Assembly: GCF_001038505.1 (NCBI RefSeq)
Contig: NZ_LDPY01000002.1
Span: 248,001 to 312,000, forward strand
Direction of reading: 5' to 3'
DNA length: 64,000 nt
DNA from: Puniceibacterium sp. IMCC21224
GTDB lineage: Bacteria; Pseudomonadota; Alphaproteobacteria; Rhodobacterales; Rhodobacteraceae
Shown: positions 1-9,877 of the stretch, piece by piece
How positions within the stretch are numbered: position 1 is the stretch's first letter
Layout of the letters: the number at the start of each line of letters is the position of its first letter
Translations under genes and position numbers: made by a program
Notes under the pieces: model-generated
The model's database searches: none
What the model saw: the letters and a program-made list of their open reading frames with translations, nothing else
What the model was told of the DNA's origin: nothing

Positions 1-787
1 CAGAGATCCATTCACTCAGCACGACGGTCGCCAGAATCAAAAGCAGGATCACCGAAATCTGGCTCCAGGCCAGGGTGTTGAGAGAAGCCTGCAGCTTGAG
101 CCCGATGCCACCCGCACCCACAAGCCCAAGGATGGTACTTTCGCGGATATTGATATCCCAGCGGAATACGGTGATGCCCCAGAAGGTTGGCATGATTTGC
201 GGCACGATCCCATAGCTCAGAACCTGCGCCCCGCTGGCACCGGTGGCTTCGATTGCTTCAATCTGCGTCGCGTCGGTTTCTTCGATCGCTTCGTACAGCA
301 GTTTCCCAATAAAGCCGATGGATCTGAGCGCGATTGCCACGATGCCGGCCAATAGGCCCGGGCCGATAATCGCCACCAGCAATAATGCCCAGATCAACGA
401 ATTGATCGAGCGCGAGGCCACAATGATGAACAATGCGACGGGTCGCAGAAACGCGGCGGAAGGCGTGGTGTTGCGAGCGGCCAGAAAGGCGACGGGCACC
501 GCCATGATCACGCCGCCAATGGTGCCAAGCGTGGCAATGTTAAGCGTGTCCCAAAGCGGCTGCATCAACTCGGGCAGGTAGAACCAGCGCGGCGGCAGCA
601 TCCGACCACCGATATCGGCGGCCTGACGCGGCGCATCCTGCACGAAATACCAAATTGTATCCCGCGTCATGATCTGCCAGCAAAAGACGAATAACGCGAC
701 CAGCGCCAGCCATCCCCCCCAAAGCAGCAGCCGTCCACGCGGACTGCGATACGACCAAACCTGACTATAATGCGAAATCTCGGTCAT
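1..787 (-). CDS. phnE: Phosphonate-type ABC transporter permease PhnE (3' end cut by window edge)
   Basis: Inner-membrane permease of a PhnCDE-type phosphonate/phosphite importer. About 262 codons are visible and the stop lies just beyond position 1, so only about ten residues should be missing. The protein has several hydrophobic segments and a conserved binding-protein-dependent permease loop (EATGASGAQVLSYGIVPQ) that contacts the ATPase. The ATG at 785-787 overlaps the stop of the next permease gene (ATGA), so the two are translationally coupled. Two PhnE-like permeases in tandem are common in alphaproteobacteria and probably form a heterodimer. The ligand (phosphonate, phosphite or another oxyanion) cannot be told from the sequence. 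Confidence 0.9.
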   Translation of the reverse strand, partial: MTEISHYSQVWSYRSPRGRLLLWGGWLALVALFVFCWQIMTRDTIWYFVQDAPRQAADIGGRMLPPRWFYLPELMQPLWDTLNIATLGTIGGVIMAVPVAFLAARNTTPSAAFLRPVALFIIVASRSINSLIWALLLVAIIGPGLLAGIVAIALRSIGFIGKLLYEAIEETDATQIEAIEATGASGAQVLSYGIVPQIMPTFWGITVFRWDINIRESTILGLVGAGGIGLKLQASLNTLAWSQISVILLLILATVVLSEWIS

Positions 788-1590
788 TGCAGGAACTTCC
801 GCAGATAGCTTGAACTGTATTCGGCGACCATCACGATGGCGATGATGATCAGAAGGATCGCGCCCGCGCTATCGTATTCATAGCGATCAATTGCCGTGTT
901 CAATGTCGCGCCAATCCCGCCGGCGCCGACGATACCGATCACCGCGCTTTCACGGAAATTGATATCGAGCCGATAGAGCGATAGACCGATCAGCCGCGGC
1001 ATGACCTGCGGCTGCACGGCATAATTGACCAATTGCGCCCACGACGCGCCGGTGGCGCGCACCGCGTCGGCCTGTGCCTCGTCTATTTCCTCGATATTGT
1101 CGGCCAGAAGTTTGGCGATAAAGCCAATGGTGGCAAAGGACAGTGTCAGAAACCCAGCAAAGGGGCCAAAGCCGAACATCGCGACAAAGAAAATCGCGAT
1201 TATCACCTCTTGCAGGGCGCGGCTGACCGCGACGATCGACCGGCAGATGTAATAGATCCAGCGCGGCGCCAGGTTGCGGGCCGCCCCGATGCCGATGGGG
1301 ATCGATATCACGATGCCTACCACGGTTGATGTCAGCGTCATTGTCAGGCTTTCGACCAGACCCTGACTGATGTCATACCAGCGGCTGGTAAAGTCGGGTT
1401 GCAGAAATCCCATGACAAAGCGTTGCCCACGCTCCAGCCCATCATAGACGCGCGTCCAGTTTACCTCGACCGTACCAACGGCGAGCATCAGATAGACGAC
1501 GATGGCGATCTGAACCGCCAACCGCCAGCGCCGATCCTTGAGGATCTGCGGCGGGCGGCACCAGGTTGTTGGATAGGACGGCGCAGTCAT
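784..1590 (-). CDS. phnE: Phosphonate-type ABC transporter permease PhnE (second copy)
   Basis: A 268-residue inner-membrane permease, the probable partner of the adjacent PhnE. It has a hydrophobic N-terminal anchor (about residues 25-42), several further membrane segments and the conserved permease loop (RATGASWAQLVNYAVQPQ), followed by the NFRESAVIGIVGAGGIG stretch typical of PhnE. Its ATG overlaps the phnC stop, and its own stop overlaps the ATG of the next permease, so phnC-phnE-phnE are tightly coupled. The length fits the family. Confidence 0.92.
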   Translation of the reverse strand: MTAPSYPTTWCRPPQILKDRRWRLAVQIAIVVYLMLAVGTVEVNWTRVYDGLERGQRFVMGFLQPDFTSRWYDISQGLVESLTMTLTSTVVGIVISIPIGIGAARNLAPRWIYYICRSIVAVSRALQEVIIAIFFVAMFGFGPFAGFLTLSFATIGFIAKLLADNIEEIDEAQADAVRATGASWAQLVNYAVQPQVMPRLIGLSLYRLDINFRESAVIGIVGAGGIGATLNTAIDRYEYDSAGAILLIIIAIVMVAEYSSSYLRKFLQ

Positions 1591-2408
1591 CAGGTGAGCG
1601 CCGCGATACGATCACGGGCGTCGGCCTCGGCGCTGGCCTGTTCTTCGTCGCCCTGGCGCATCGCGTTCCAGTCTTCTTCGCCATAAATCGTGGTCAGGGC
1701 CTCTTGGGTCAGTTGGTCGGGCGGGCCGTCGAACACAACCCGGCCTGCGCGCAGGCCAATGATGCGCTGCATGAACTGCTGGGCCAGCGGCACGTCATGG
1801 ATGTTGACGATGGCTGACAGGCCACGCTCGGCGCAGATTTCGGTAAGCAGCCGCATGATCTGGCGGCTGGTCTTGGGGTCCAGGCTGGCTGTGGGTTCGT
1901 CGACCAGCAGCAGTTTGGGATCCTGCGCCAGCGCCCGTGCGATACCGACGCGCTGTCGCTGTCCGCCCGACAGCGCATCGGCGCGGTTGTCAGCCTTGTC
2001 CAGCAATCCGACCCGGTCTAGCAACTGATAGGCGCGCTGGATGTCGGCACCGGGATATTTGCGGAGAAAGCTTCGCCAGAATGGCACGTAGCCAAGCCGC
2101 CCGGACAGGACATTTTCCATCACGGTCAGGCGCTCGACCAGTGCGTATTCCTGAAAGATCATCCCAATCCGGCGACGCTGCTTGCGCAGATCGGCCTTGC
2201 CCAACCGCGCCAGATCGACACCTTCCAGCAGCACCTGGCCGCCGGTCGGTTCCACCAACCGGTTGATACAGCGAATGAGCGACGATTTGCCTGCACCCGA
2301 CGGTCCGATCAGGCCCAGTATCTGACCTTTGGGGACGGACAATGTGACGTCTGATAGCGCAGCATCGCCCGTCTTATAGGTCTTGGAGAGCGCTTGGATC
2401 TTCAACAT
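1590..2408 (-). CDS. phnC: Phosphonate-type ABC transporter ATP-binding protein PhnC
   Basis: A 272-residue cytoplasmic ATPase that drives the PhnE permeases. Walker A (GPSGAGKSS) is at residues 35-43, the ABC signature (LSGGQRQRV) lies near 145, and Walker B with the D-loop follows ([13 protein letters not shown]). The C-terminus carries an acidic tail of about 25 residues. It lies 69 bp downstream of phnD, with a hairpin in the gap that may lower its expression relative to phnD. The family assignment is secure. Confidence 0.93.
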   Translation of the reverse strand: MLKIQALSKTYKTGDAALSDVTLSVPKGQILGLIGPSGAGKSSLIRCINRLVEPTGGQVLLEGVDLARLGKADLRKQRRRIGMIFQEYALVERLTVMENVLSGRLGYVPFWRSFLRKYPGADIQRAYQLLDRVGLLDKADNRADALSGGQRQRVGIARALAQDPKLLLVDEPTASLDPKTSRQIMRLLTEICAERGLSAIVNIHDVPLAQQFMQRIIGLRAGRVVFDGPPDQLTQEALTTIYGEEDWNAMRQGDEEQASAEADARDRIAALT

Positions 2409-2416
2409 GCGGGTAA

Positions 2417-2457
2417 CTTTTCAAAAACGCAGACGGGCGGTGATAAACCGCCCGTCT
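2417..2457 (-). terminator. Hairpin with T-run between phnD and phnC (attenuator)
   Basis: A perfect 11-bp inverted repeat (AGACGGGCGGT, 5-nt loop, ACCGCCCGTCT at 2431-2457). On the minus strand it is followed within a few bases by five T residues. It sits between the binding-protein gene and the rest of the operon. It probably acts as a partial terminator or 3' stabiliser, so that phnD mRNA is more abundant than phnCEE mRNA. Confidence 0.7.
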
Positions 2458-2477
2458 GGTGTTTCGGTCAACAGGGG

Positions 2478-3428
2478 TCAGTTACAATCGTAGGTGACGC
2501 CGGTCGCCTCGTCGATGGTGCGGATCACCGACCATTCGTTTTGGAACGTGATCGGGATGAACTGCTCATCTCCGCTGCGACCAAATTCCTCGGCCAGCTT
2601 GCTGCCGTCCCAATCAAAGGAAAAGAACCCTTCCTTGATCTTGTCCTGCAGCTCGGGCGTCAGGTTGTACGCCACGCCATACCCGGTGGTCGGAAAGGTC
2701 TGCGAGGTGTAGATTGTGACCAGTTGATCTGCCTTGACGACGTCACGTTCGATCATGCGGCCCTTGACCGAGTTGGCGATCGAAGCGGCCAGGTAGTCCT
2801 TGTTCGCCACACCCAGGATCGAGTTGTCGTGTTTTCCTGAAAAGGCGGGTTCGAAATCGCGGCCTGCTTCCATGCCAAATTCAGCTTTCAGGATCGCCGA
2901 AGGGGCCTTGAAGCCCGAGTTCGAGGTTTCCGATGTAAAGGCCAGCTGCTTGCCTTTGATATCTTCGACCGTTTCGATGCCCGATCCGGGATAGGTGATG
3001 ATCTCCATCTCGTAGCCAAAACTGCCGTCCTTGGCCGCCATCATGGCGAAAGGGCGGAAGCCAGCGCATGCCACGGCCAGCGGGTTCGAACCGGTGTTGA
3101 AGCCAGCGATGTGCAGCCGACCAGCGCGCATCGCCTCGATCTGGGCAGCGTTCGACTGAACGGGGAAAAACTGGACGTCCTTGCCAGTGACCTCGGACAT
3201 GTGGTCAAGGAATTCGGCCCAAACCTCGGCATAGACCGCCGGATCCTCGACGGGGGTGTAGGCAAAGATCAGCGTGGAGGGATCGACGAGTTGTGCCGGA
3301 TCCGTTGGGATGTCTGCGATCAGGTCACCGTCGGCATCAGTGAAACGGTCGTTCAGCTGAAACTCGGCATGAGCAGGCAGAGCAACAGCAAGTAGCGCGG
3401 CGGCGGTAAGGCTAGTGGCAGATTTCAT
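2478..3428 (-). CDS. phnD: Phosphonate-type ABC transporter substrate-binding protein PhnD
   Basis: A 316-residue periplasmic binding protein. The start at 3426-3428 is chosen because it gives a clean signal peptide (MKSATSLTAAALLAVALPAHA) and has a GGGG-type ribosome binding site just upstream. Longer in-frame starts lack a signal peptide. The PhnD/phosphonate-binding fold is indicated by FAYTPVEDPAVYAEVW near the mature N-terminus and a GKQLAFTSETSNSGFKAP region. It is the promoter-proximal gene of phnD-C-E-E. The specificity among phosphonates, phosphite and related ligands is not determined. Confidence 0.9.
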   Translation of the reverse strand: MKSATSLTAAALLAVALPAHAEFQLNDRFTDADGDLIADIPTDPAQLVDPSTLIFAYTPVEDPAVYAEVWAEFLDHMSEVTGKDVQFFPVQSNAAQIEAMRAGRLHIAGFNTGSNPLAVACAGFRPFAMMAAKDGSFGYEMEIITYPGSGIETVEDIKGKQLAFTSETSNSGFKAPSAILKAEFGMEAGRDFEPAFSGKHDNSILGVANKDYLAASIANSVKGRMIERDVVKADQLVTIYTSQTFPTTGYGVAYNLTPELQDKIKEGFFSFDWDGSKLAEEFGRSGDEQFIPITFQNEWSVIRTIDEATGVTYDCN

Positions 3429-3759
3429 GGTTTTCCCCAAAAATTCGATGTTTCCGGGGACCAATATTGACTGTCTGTGACAGTTTCGTGATCTTAGGCG
3501 ATTTTTGTTTTTGCTCAAACAGGGCGCTGTTTGCGCCGGTCGGAGTAAACCCCGTGATCTATCCGCCGACGACTAACGCCAATCGCCCCTGAACGACATC
3601 CGGACAAATCGGGGTGCAAAAGCCACTACATAACCGCTCAGCCGCGATCTCTTTTGAGCATGGCACATATTGGCGAAGCCAGAGGGCTTCACAATATCAG
3701 AGTGTTTCACTATGAAATAGACTTCAGCCAGCACCAAGCGAGCAAGCAATCCCTAGAAT
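3429..3759. promoter_or_regulatory. Divergent intergenic region with a possible Pho-like element upstream of phnD
   Basis: This 331-bp gap separates phnD (minus) from the siderophore-interacting gene (plus) and holds no credible gene. At 3471-3483 there is a perfect inverted repeat CTGTC-TGT-GACAG. On the minus strand it reads CTGTCAC followed by a degenerate CAGTCA repeat about 10 bp on, 43 bp before the phnD start. It resembles a PhoB box, but the spacing is one base short of the usual 11-bp repeat, so this is tentative. Confidence 0.3.
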
Positions 3760-4791
3760 ATGTGCGGCAAAGCAATGACCATACACGAAGGCAAGGCGTA
3801 TTTCGATCTCCCGGTGGTTCGCGCGATTGACAATTTCATCACCGTGGCACAGGCCAGTGGCCTCGGATACGAGCGCACGGAACAGGCACTGCATGTCATC
3901 GGTCCGCTCGGCTCATTCCGGCTGTCGGGCACGGGTCAGGGGACCGCGCTCGTGATTTCATCCGACAGGATAGACAAGCTGCAAGACATGCGCGACCAGA
4001 TGACAGCGCGGATCACGGCACTTGGCCTCACCCTCAATTGGCAGGATCAAAAGGTCGCAGGGCGCCCCGTGAACCTTAGTTTGGCGCGGATTGAGACGAT
4101 CACCCGTCTTTCGCCGTCCTATATGCGCATCACCATGTGCGGACCGGATTTGGCGCGCTTTGGCACCGGTGGCCTGCACTTTCGGCTGTTGTTCGGGCCA
4201 GCGGGTGCCAATTGGCCACAAATCGACGCTGCGGGCGTGACTCAATGGCCCGGGGGCGGCATGACGGCATGGCATCGCCCGGTTTACACCACGCGCCGTT
4301 TCGAATTGCTGGGGTCATCCGGCGCGGCACGGATCACATTTGACGTTTTCCTGCATGACGGCGGCAGGGTCACAGAATGGACCCGCACTGTGCAGCCCGG
4401 CGACAAAATCGCCATAACTGGTCCCGGCGGCAGCAAACTGCCAGACCGCAGTGGCTGGCTTGGCGTGATCGGCGACGAAACCGCCGTCCCGGTCGCGGCC
4501 CGCCTCCTCGCTGGGGTCGACCCCGCCACCCGCGGCGAGGCGATACTCTTTGTATCTGATCCCGCCGATATCCAGCAACTGGCCCACCCCGAGGGGGTTT
4601 CGCTGCGTTGGATCATACGTGGCGGCACCGAGACACCGGTAAGCGCCTTTGATTCGATGGCTTACCCCGAAGCTGATCGCTTTCTTTTTTTCGCCGCCGA
4701 ACGCCGCGCGGCCGTCGAACTTCGGCCGAAATTGACCGATGCCGGGTTTCAGAAATCCGAATATCACGCTGCGGCATATTGGACGGATTAG
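3760..4791 (+). CDS. Siderophore-interacting flavoprotein with N-terminal DUF2218-like domain
   Basis: A 343-residue cytoplasmic protein of the SIP/ViuB ferric-siderophore reductase family. Roughly residues 10-100 resemble the DUF2218 domain often fused to these proteins. Residues from about 105 form the FAD-binding barrel (YMRITMCGPDL, then HRPVYTTR in place of the usual RPYTxR flavin motif). The C-terminal NAD(P)H domain contains GDETAVPVAARLL, the family GDETALPA motif. It would reduce ferric chelates with NAD(P)H. A second ATG at 3775 is an equally possible start; neither has a strong ribosome binding site. It stands alone between phnD and gbpR, and the next downstream gene is convergent. 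Confidence 0.8.
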   Translation: MCGKAMTIHEGKAYFDLPVVRAIDNFITVAQASGLGYERTEQALHVIGPLGSFRLSGTGQGTALVISSDRIDKLQDMRDQMTARITALGLTLNWQDQKVAGRPVNLSLARIETITRLSPSYMRITMCGPDLARFGTGGLHFRLLFGPAGANWPQIDAAGVTQWPGGGMTAWHRPVYTTRRFELLGSSGAARITFDVFLHDGGRVTEWTRTVQPGDKIAITGPGGSKLPDRSGWLGVIGDETAVPVAARLLAGVDPATRGEAILFVSDPADIQQLAHPEGVSLRWIIRGGTETPVSAFDSMAYPEADRFLFFAAERRAAVELRPKLTDAGFQKSEYHAAAYWTD

Positions 4792-4836
4792 ACCCTTGGT
4801 CCTGCCCAGAGGACGCCGCGGACCCACGATAGCGCC

Positions 4837-5805
4837 CTACTCCACCCGCGCCAGTTCGGCTTCGATTCCCGCTATCAGGCGATCCGTGGCAGGGGTGCTG
4901 GCTTCGCCCGCCCGGCGCACCAGACCATAGGCGACCACGGCGATGTCTTCTGCGACGGGCAAATGTGCCAAACGGCTGCCCAAGGCTGCACGCGCGATAA
5001 AGAAATCAGCCGCCTTGCGCGCCAGTGGTGCGACCGCATTGGTGTCGCTGATCATCGCGAGTGTGAACAGGGTCGAGGTTGTGCTGACCGTGCGCGCGGG
5101 CAGACCATAGCCGCGCTCCATCAGATAGGCCTCGACTGTGCGGCGCAGCAATCCCCCGGGCGGCTGCATCACCCAGTCGAATTCGAGGCATTGCGCCAGA
5201 TCCAGCGCGCGACGGCTCAGCAGCGGATGATCCATCCGCACGATCAGCGCCAGCGGTTCCGGTCCAATCGCGCGAAAGGTAAACAGCGACGGGTCCGCCG
5301 CATCCGGTACCCGCCCGATATAGACATCCAGATGATAGTTCAGCAGCGATTCTGACATTTCGTCTGAGGTCCCAACCTCAACCGAAATCTCAATCTGCGG
5401 ATAGCTTACGCGCATTTTGCGGATCACCGGCAGTACAAGATCGAGCGACGGTCCGGTGACCGCACCAACGCGGACATGCCCGCGCATGCCGTGTGTCGTC
5501 TCCGATATCCGTTCCTGCGACAGATCAAGGCCGCGCAGCGTGCGTGCCGCCTGATCGGCCAAGATCATCCCGGCCTCGGTCAGACTGACGCCGCGCGTGT
5601 GTCGTACATATAATGGCGCGCCGACCAGCTCTTCGAGCTGGCGCAGCAGGCGCGAAGCGGCAGGCTGCGTCATGCCAAGGCGGTCTGCGGCGGCACCCAC
5701 CTGTTGCGTGGCCGCCAGCGCATCTATCAGCCGCAATTGCGAGAATTTCAGCCCGCGGCGGACCAGATCATGCGGTTTCGCGGGCGCATATCGATTCTGA
5801 GACAT
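4837..5805 (-). CDS. gbpR: LysR-family regulator of the chvE sugar-transport operon (GbpR-like)
   Basis: A 322-residue LysR-type transcriptional regulator. The N-terminal winged helix-turn-helix (RLIDALAATQQVGAAADRLG, then TQPAASRLLRQLEEL) is followed by the effector-binding domain from about residue 100. The ATG at 5803-5805 is preferred over a TTG two codons upstream because it has better spacing to a purine-rich ribosome binding site. It is divergent from chvE-gguABC, the same arrangement as Agrobacterium gbpR, whose product activates chvE in response to galactose and arabinose. By position and family it should control the downstream sugar operon. Confidence 0.85.
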   Translation of the reverse strand: MSQNRYAPAKPHDLVRRGLKFSQLRLIDALAATQQVGAAADRLGMTQPAASRLLRQLEELVGAPLYVRHTRGVSLTEAGMILADQAARTLRGLDLSQERISETTHGMRGHVRVGAVTGPSLDLVLPVIRKMRVSYPQIEISVEVGTSDEMSESLLNYHLDVYIGRVPDAADPSLFTFRAIGPEPLALIVRMDHPLLSRRALDLAQCLEFDWVMQPPGGLLRRTVEAYLMERGYGLPARTVSTTSTLFTLAMISDTNAVAPLARKAADFFIARAALGSRLAHLPVAEDIAVVAYGLVRRAGEASTPATDRLIAGIEAELARVE

Positions 5806-5972
5806 ACCCAACCTGCTATATCAATAAGCCACATCCGAATTTGACCGTTACATCGCTTGCTGACAAGTCTAAGCGCAAGTTTTTGCATCACCCTGTGGAG
5901 GAGCCGGGACGCAGAAGCGACAAGACAAGCGTCGCCCAGCAGGGTTGCGCCAAATAGTTCGGGAGGAACAAA
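5806..5972. promoter_or_regulatory. Divergent gbpR/chvE promoter region
   Basis: This 167-bp gap between the LysR gene and chvE must hold both promoters and the GbpR operator. An AT-richer stretch near 5815-5850 and a GGGAGGA ribosome binding site at about 5961-5967, just before the chvE ATG, are visible. No operator half-site can be assigned with confidence. Confidence 0.4.
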
Positions 5973-7037
5973 ATGCATTTTACAAGACGCGCACTGGGCG
6001 CGACGGCGCTGGCTGCCCTGATGGTATCGCCTGCTCTGGCGCAAGACAAAGGCACCGTTGGCATCGCCATGCCCACCAAATCCTCGGCCCGATGGATTGC
6101 CGACGGTAGCAACATGGTCAAGCAATTCCAGGCGGCCGGCTACGACACCGACCTGCAATATGCAGAAGATGACATTCCCAACCAGCTCGCCCAGATCGAG
6201 AACATGATCACCAAGGGTGCCGATGCACTGGTGATCGCTGCCATCGACGGCACCACCCTGACCAACGTGCTGGCCAATGCCGCCGCACTCGACATCCCGG
6301 TTGTGGCCTATGATCGCCTGATCCGCGATTCCGGCGATGTGAGTTATTATGCCACCTTCGACAACTTCAAGGTTGGTGTGCAGCAGGCAACCACTGTGGT
6401 CGATGGCCTCAAGGAACGCTTTCCGGATGACAAGCCGTGGAATGTCGAGCTGTTCGGCGGCAGCCCGGACGACAACAACGCCTATTTCTTTTACAATGGC
6501 GGCATGTCGGTGCTGCAACCTCTGATCGACTCGGGTGATATTGTCATCGGTTCGGGCCAGATGGGCATGGACACCGTCGGCACTCTGCGCTGGGACGGCT
6601 CGGTTGCGCAGGCCCGCATGGATAACCTGCTGTCTGCCAACTACACTGACAAAAAGGTCCACGGTGTTCTTTCGCCATACGACGGGTTGTCTATCGGGAT
6701 TATCTCGTCGCTCAAGGGCATCGGCTATGGCTCGGGTGATATGGCGATGCCGATTGTGTCGGGCCAGGATGCCGAAGTTCCGTCGATCAAGGCGATTCTG
6801 CGCGGTGAACAATATTCCACCATCTTCAAGGACACCCGTGAACTGGCAGGTGTGACCGTCGGCATGGTCAACGCCCTGCTCGCCGGTGGCGAACCCGAGA
6901 TCAACGACACCACCACCTATGATAACGGCGTCAAGGTTGTGCCGTCCTACCTGCTCGAACCGCTACCCGTCACCGCGGCGAACTGGGAAGAGCTGCTGAT
7001 CGACTCTGGGTACTACACCAAAGACCAGATCGAATAA
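5973..7037 (+). CDS. chvE: Periplasmic multi-sugar-binding protein ChvE
   Basis: A 354-residue periplasmic binding protein with a signal peptide cleaved after about ALAQ (residue 24). The body is a type I sugar-binding fold ([17 protein letters not shown], then [27 protein letters not shown] and VSGQDAE), as in ChvE and XylF. In Agrobacterium, ChvE binds aldoses such as galactose, arabinose and glucose for import and signals through VirA. No virA is seen here, so import is the likely role. A strong GGGAGGA ribosome binding site precedes the ATG. It is followed by a hairpin and then by the ATPase and permease genes. Confidence 0.92.
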   Translation: MHFTRRALGATALAALMVSPALAQDKGTVGIAMPTKSSARWIADGSNMVKQFQAAGYDTDLQYAEDDIPNQLAQIENMITKGADALVIAAIDGTTLTNVLANAAALDIPVVAYDRLIRDSGDVSYYATFDNFKVGVQQATTVVDGLKERFPDDKPWNVELFGGSPDDNNAYFFYNGGMSVLQPLIDSGDIVIGSGQMGMDTVGTLRWDGSVAQARMDNLLSANYTDKKVHGVLSPYDGLSIGIISSLKGIGYGSGDMAMPIVSGQDAEVPSIKAILRGEQYSTIFKDTRELAGVTVGMVNALLAGGEPEINDTTTYDNGVKVVPSYLLEPLPVTAANWEELLIDSGYYTKDQIE

Positions 7038-7079
7038 TCTCTCTGTGGGCGCGCGCCAGTCGGCGCACGACCGCAACTT

Positions 7080-7108
7080 GCCCCCGGACGGAGTGCCGGA
7101 CCGGGGGC
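7080..7108 (+). other. Intergenic hairpin between chvE and gguA
   Basis: An 8-bp GC stem (GCCCCCGG pairing with CCGGGGGC, 13-nt loop) lies in the 93-bp gap downstream of chvE. There is no T-run. It is more likely a 3' stabiliser of the binding-protein mRNA or a partial attenuator than a full terminator. Confidence 0.55.
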
Positions 7109-7130
7109 ATCCAGTCATTGGAGAGGACCT

Positions 7131-8666
7131 ATGGCCACCATTCTAGAAATGCGCGGCATCACCAAGGAATTTCCTGGGGTGAAGGCGCTCGACACCGTCA
7201 ACCTTCGCGTTGAAGAGGGCGAAATCCACGCGCTTGTCGGCGAAAACGGTGCGGGCAAATCGACGCTGATGAAGGTGCTGTCCGGGGTCTATCCGCACGG
7301 CAGCTATACCGGGGACATCGTCTATGACGGCGCGGTCAAACAGTTCGGCGGTATCACCGACAGCGAAGCCTGCGGCATCATCATCATTCATCAGGAACTC
7401 GCGCTGATCCCGCTGCTGTCAATCGCGGAGAACATCTTTCTGGGCAATGAACGCGCGACGCGCGGCATCATCGACTGGCCCGCAACCCAGCGCCGCGCCG
7501 CTGAACTGATCCAGCGTGTCGGCCTGCGCGAAAACCCACAAACGCTGGTCGACGATCTGGGTCTGGGCAAACAACAACTGGTCGAAATCGCCAAAGCCCT
7601 GTCCAAGAACGTCCGCCTGCTGATCCTGGACGAGCCGACCTCGTCACTGAACGAAACCGACAGCCAAAAGCTGCTCGATCTGCTGGTGGAATTTCGCACC
7701 CACGGCGTGACCTCGATCCTGATTTCGCACAAGCTGAACGAAATCTCCAAGGTGGCTGATACTATCACGGTCATCCGCGACGGTGCGGCGGTGTCGCGGC
7801 TCGACTGCTCGGGCGGCATTTCAGAGGATCAGATCATCCGTGACATGGTGGGGCGGTCTTTGGATGACCGCTATCCACCGCGCGAAAACCACGCGACCGA
7901 CACTGTCGCCATGGAAGTCACAGACTGGACCGTGCATCACCCGCTGCATCCGGAACGCAAGGTCGTCGACAAGGTCAGCCTTCACGTCAAAAAGGGCGAA
8001 GTTCTGGGCATCGCCGGGCTGATGGGTGCCGGGCGCACCGAACTCGCGATGAGCCTGTTCGGGCGTTCTTACGGGCGCGGCATCTCGGGGAGTGTCAAGA
8101 TCAACGGCGCCCCGGCAGATCTGTCAAACGTGCGCGCTGCCATTAACGCCGGGCTCGCCTATGCCACCGAGGATCGCAAGACCTATGGCCTCGTCCTCGA
8201 CCAGACGATCCGGCGCAACGTGCCTCTGGCCAAACTCGAAGAGGTCGCTGACGGCATGATCGTCAACCGCCGCCGCGAGGCCGCAGTGGCAGAGCGCTAC
8301 CGTTCCCGGTTGAACATCAAGTCAAGCTCGATCGAGCAGGAGACGGTGAACCTTTCTGGCGGCAACCAGCAAAAGGTCGTGCTGTCGAAATGGTTGTTCG
8401 CTGATCCCGACGTTCTGATCCTAGATGAACCGACCCGCGGCATCGACGTCGGCGCGAAATTCGAAATCTACACGGTGATTCGCGACCTTGCCAAAGCGGG
8501 CAAGGCGATCATCGTGATCTCGTCGGAGATGCCGGAACTGCTGGGCATCACCGACCGCCTGTATGTCATGAACGAAGGCCGGTTTGTCGGAGAAATGCCC
8601 ACCAGCGACGCCAGCCAGGAAAAGATCATGACCGCGATTATCAAATCCGGGGACCGCAGCCAATGA
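7131..8666 (+). CDS. gguA: Multi-sugar ABC transporter ATP-binding protein GguA
   Basis: A 511-residue cytoplasmic ATPase with two fused ABC domains, as usual for sugar importers of the XylG/MglA/GguA type. The first domain has Walker [10 protein letters not shown] at residues 37-45 and the signature-like region [12 protein letters not shown]. The second has the usual degenerate P-loop GLMGAGRTE and signature LSGGNQQKV, with [13 protein letters not shown] as Walker B. The ribosome binding site is GGAGAGGA. The stop overlaps the gguB ATG by four bases. It couples ATP hydrolysis to import of ChvE-bound sugars. Confidence 0.94.
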   Translation: MATILEMRGITKEFPGVKALDTVNLRVEEGEIHALVGENGAGKSTLMKVLSGVYPHGSYTGDIVYDGAVKQFGGITDSEACGIIIIHQELALIPLLSIAENIFLGNERATRGIIDWPATQRRAAELIQRVGLRENPQTLVDDLGLGKQQLVEIAKALSKNVRLLILDEPTSSLNETDSQKLLDLLVEFRTHGVTSILISHKLNEISKVADTITVIRDGAAVSRLDCSGGISEDQIIRDMVGRSLDDRYPPRENHATDTVAMEVTDWTVHHPLHPERKVVDKVSLHVKKGEVLGIAGLMGAGRTELAMSLFGRSYGRGISGSVKINGAPADLSNVRAAINAGLAYATEDRKTYGLVLDQTIRRNVPLAKLEEVADGMIVNRRREAAVAERYRSRLNIKSSSIEQETVNLSGGNQQKVVLSKWLFADPDVLILDEPTRGIDVGAKFEIYTVIRDLAKAGKAIIVISSEMPELLGITDRLYVMNEGRFVGEMPTSDASQEKIMTAIIKSGDRSQ

Positions 8667-9874
8667 CCGACACAACCAACTCAACGCCGACCGACGCGCA
8701 GGACGCCCCCGTACGCGGCGACAGCTTGCGCTTTCTCAAAAATCATCTGCGCGAATACGGCATTCTGTTCGCCCTGATTGCAATCATGGCATTCTTTCAG
8801 GTCGCCACCGGGGGCATTCTGCTCAAACCGGTGAACCTGACCAACCTGATCCTCCAGAACTCGTATATCGTGATCATGGCGGTGGGGATGTTGCTGGTCA
8901 TCGTCGCCGGGCATATCGACCTTAGCGTCGGATCGGTGATGGGCTTTGTCGGTGCGCTGGCGGCGGTGATGATCGTCAACCTTGATGTCCCCTACCCCAT
9001 CGCTGCGGTGATCTGTCTTGCTGCCGGGGCGGTGATCGGCGCTGCGCAGGGGTTCTGGATCGCCTATTTCCGCATTCCGTCCTTTATTGTCACGCTGGCG
9101 GGTATGCTTGTGTTCAAGGGGCTGACGCTCTGGCTGCTGGCCGGACAGTCGGTCGGTCCGTTCCCCGGTCAGTTTCAACTGATTTCATCCGGATTCATCC
9201 CCGATCTGTTCGGTGGCGAAGGCTACAATCTGTTTTCGCTGGTGATTGGGGTTATCGTGGCGACAATCCTGCTGGTCCTGGCGGTGCGCAGCCGCCAGGC
9301 GCAGGCCAGAACCGGGACACCCGAAGAACCCTTTGCCTTCTTTGCCGCCAAGAATGGGCTGATCTTTCTTGCGCTGATCTACATGAGTTGGCTGATGGCC
9401 GATTTTCGCGGCCTGCCCAATGTGTTCATTGTCATGGCGCTGCTGATCGCGGTCTATTCCTTTGTCACCAGCCAGACCACCATTGGTCGGCGGATTTATG
9501 CCATTGGCGGCAATGAAAAGGCCGCGTCGCTGTCAGGCATCAACTCTCGCCGCCTGGTGTTCCTGACTTTTGCCAATATGGGGATGCTTGCCGCGTTGGC
9601 CGGGTTGGTGTTTGCCGCCCGGCTCAACACTGCTACCCCAAAGGCCGGTATCGGCTTTGAGCTGGACGTGATTGCCGCAGTGTTCATCGGCGGCGCGTCG
9701 ATGTCCGGCGGCGTCGGCACTGTGGTCGGGGCCGTGATTGGCGCCTTCATCATGGGCGTGATGAACAACGGCATGTCGATCCTGGGCATCGGCATCGACT
9801 GGCAACAGGTGATCAAGGGTCTTGTGCTGCTGGCGGCGGTGATCTTTGACGTCATGAACAAAAAGAAAGGCTGA
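8663..9874 (+). CDS. gguB: Multi-sugar ABC transporter permease GguB
   Basis: A 403-residue inner-membrane permease of the XylH/GguB type with around ten hydrophobic segments. The conserved [13 protein letters not shown] region near residues 88-100 and the C-terminal [19 protein letters not shown] region are diagnostic. The length matches XylH-type permeases, which are longer than RbsC. Its ATG overlaps the gguA stop and gguC begins three bases after its stop. It forms the channel for ChvE-GguA. Confidence 0.94.
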   Translation: MTDTTNSTPTDAQDAPVRGDSLRFLKNHLREYGILFALIAIMAFFQVATGGILLKPVNLTNLILQNSYIVIMAVGMLLVIVAGHIDLSVGSVMGFVGALAAVMIVNLDVPYPIAAVICLAAGAVIGAAQGFWIAYFRIPSFIVTLAGMLVFKGLTLWLLAGQSVGPFPGQFQLISSGFIPDLFGGEGYNLFSLVIGVIVATILLVLAVRSRQAQARTGTPEEPFAFFAAKNGLIFLALIYMSWLMADFRGLPNVFIVMALLIAVYSFVTSQTTIGRRIYAIGGNEKAASLSGINSRRLVFLTFANMGMLAALAGLVFAARLNTATPKAGIGFELDVIAAVFIGGASMSGGVGTVVGAVIGAFIMGVMNNGMSILGIGIDWQQVIKGLVLLAAVIFDVMNKKKG

Positions 9875-9877
9875 ACA

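Noticed and set aside
1..3428. C-P lyase (phnGHIJKLM) locus
   Set aside because: Only the transporter genes phnDCEE are in the window; no lyase gene is seen, although the locus may continue to the left.
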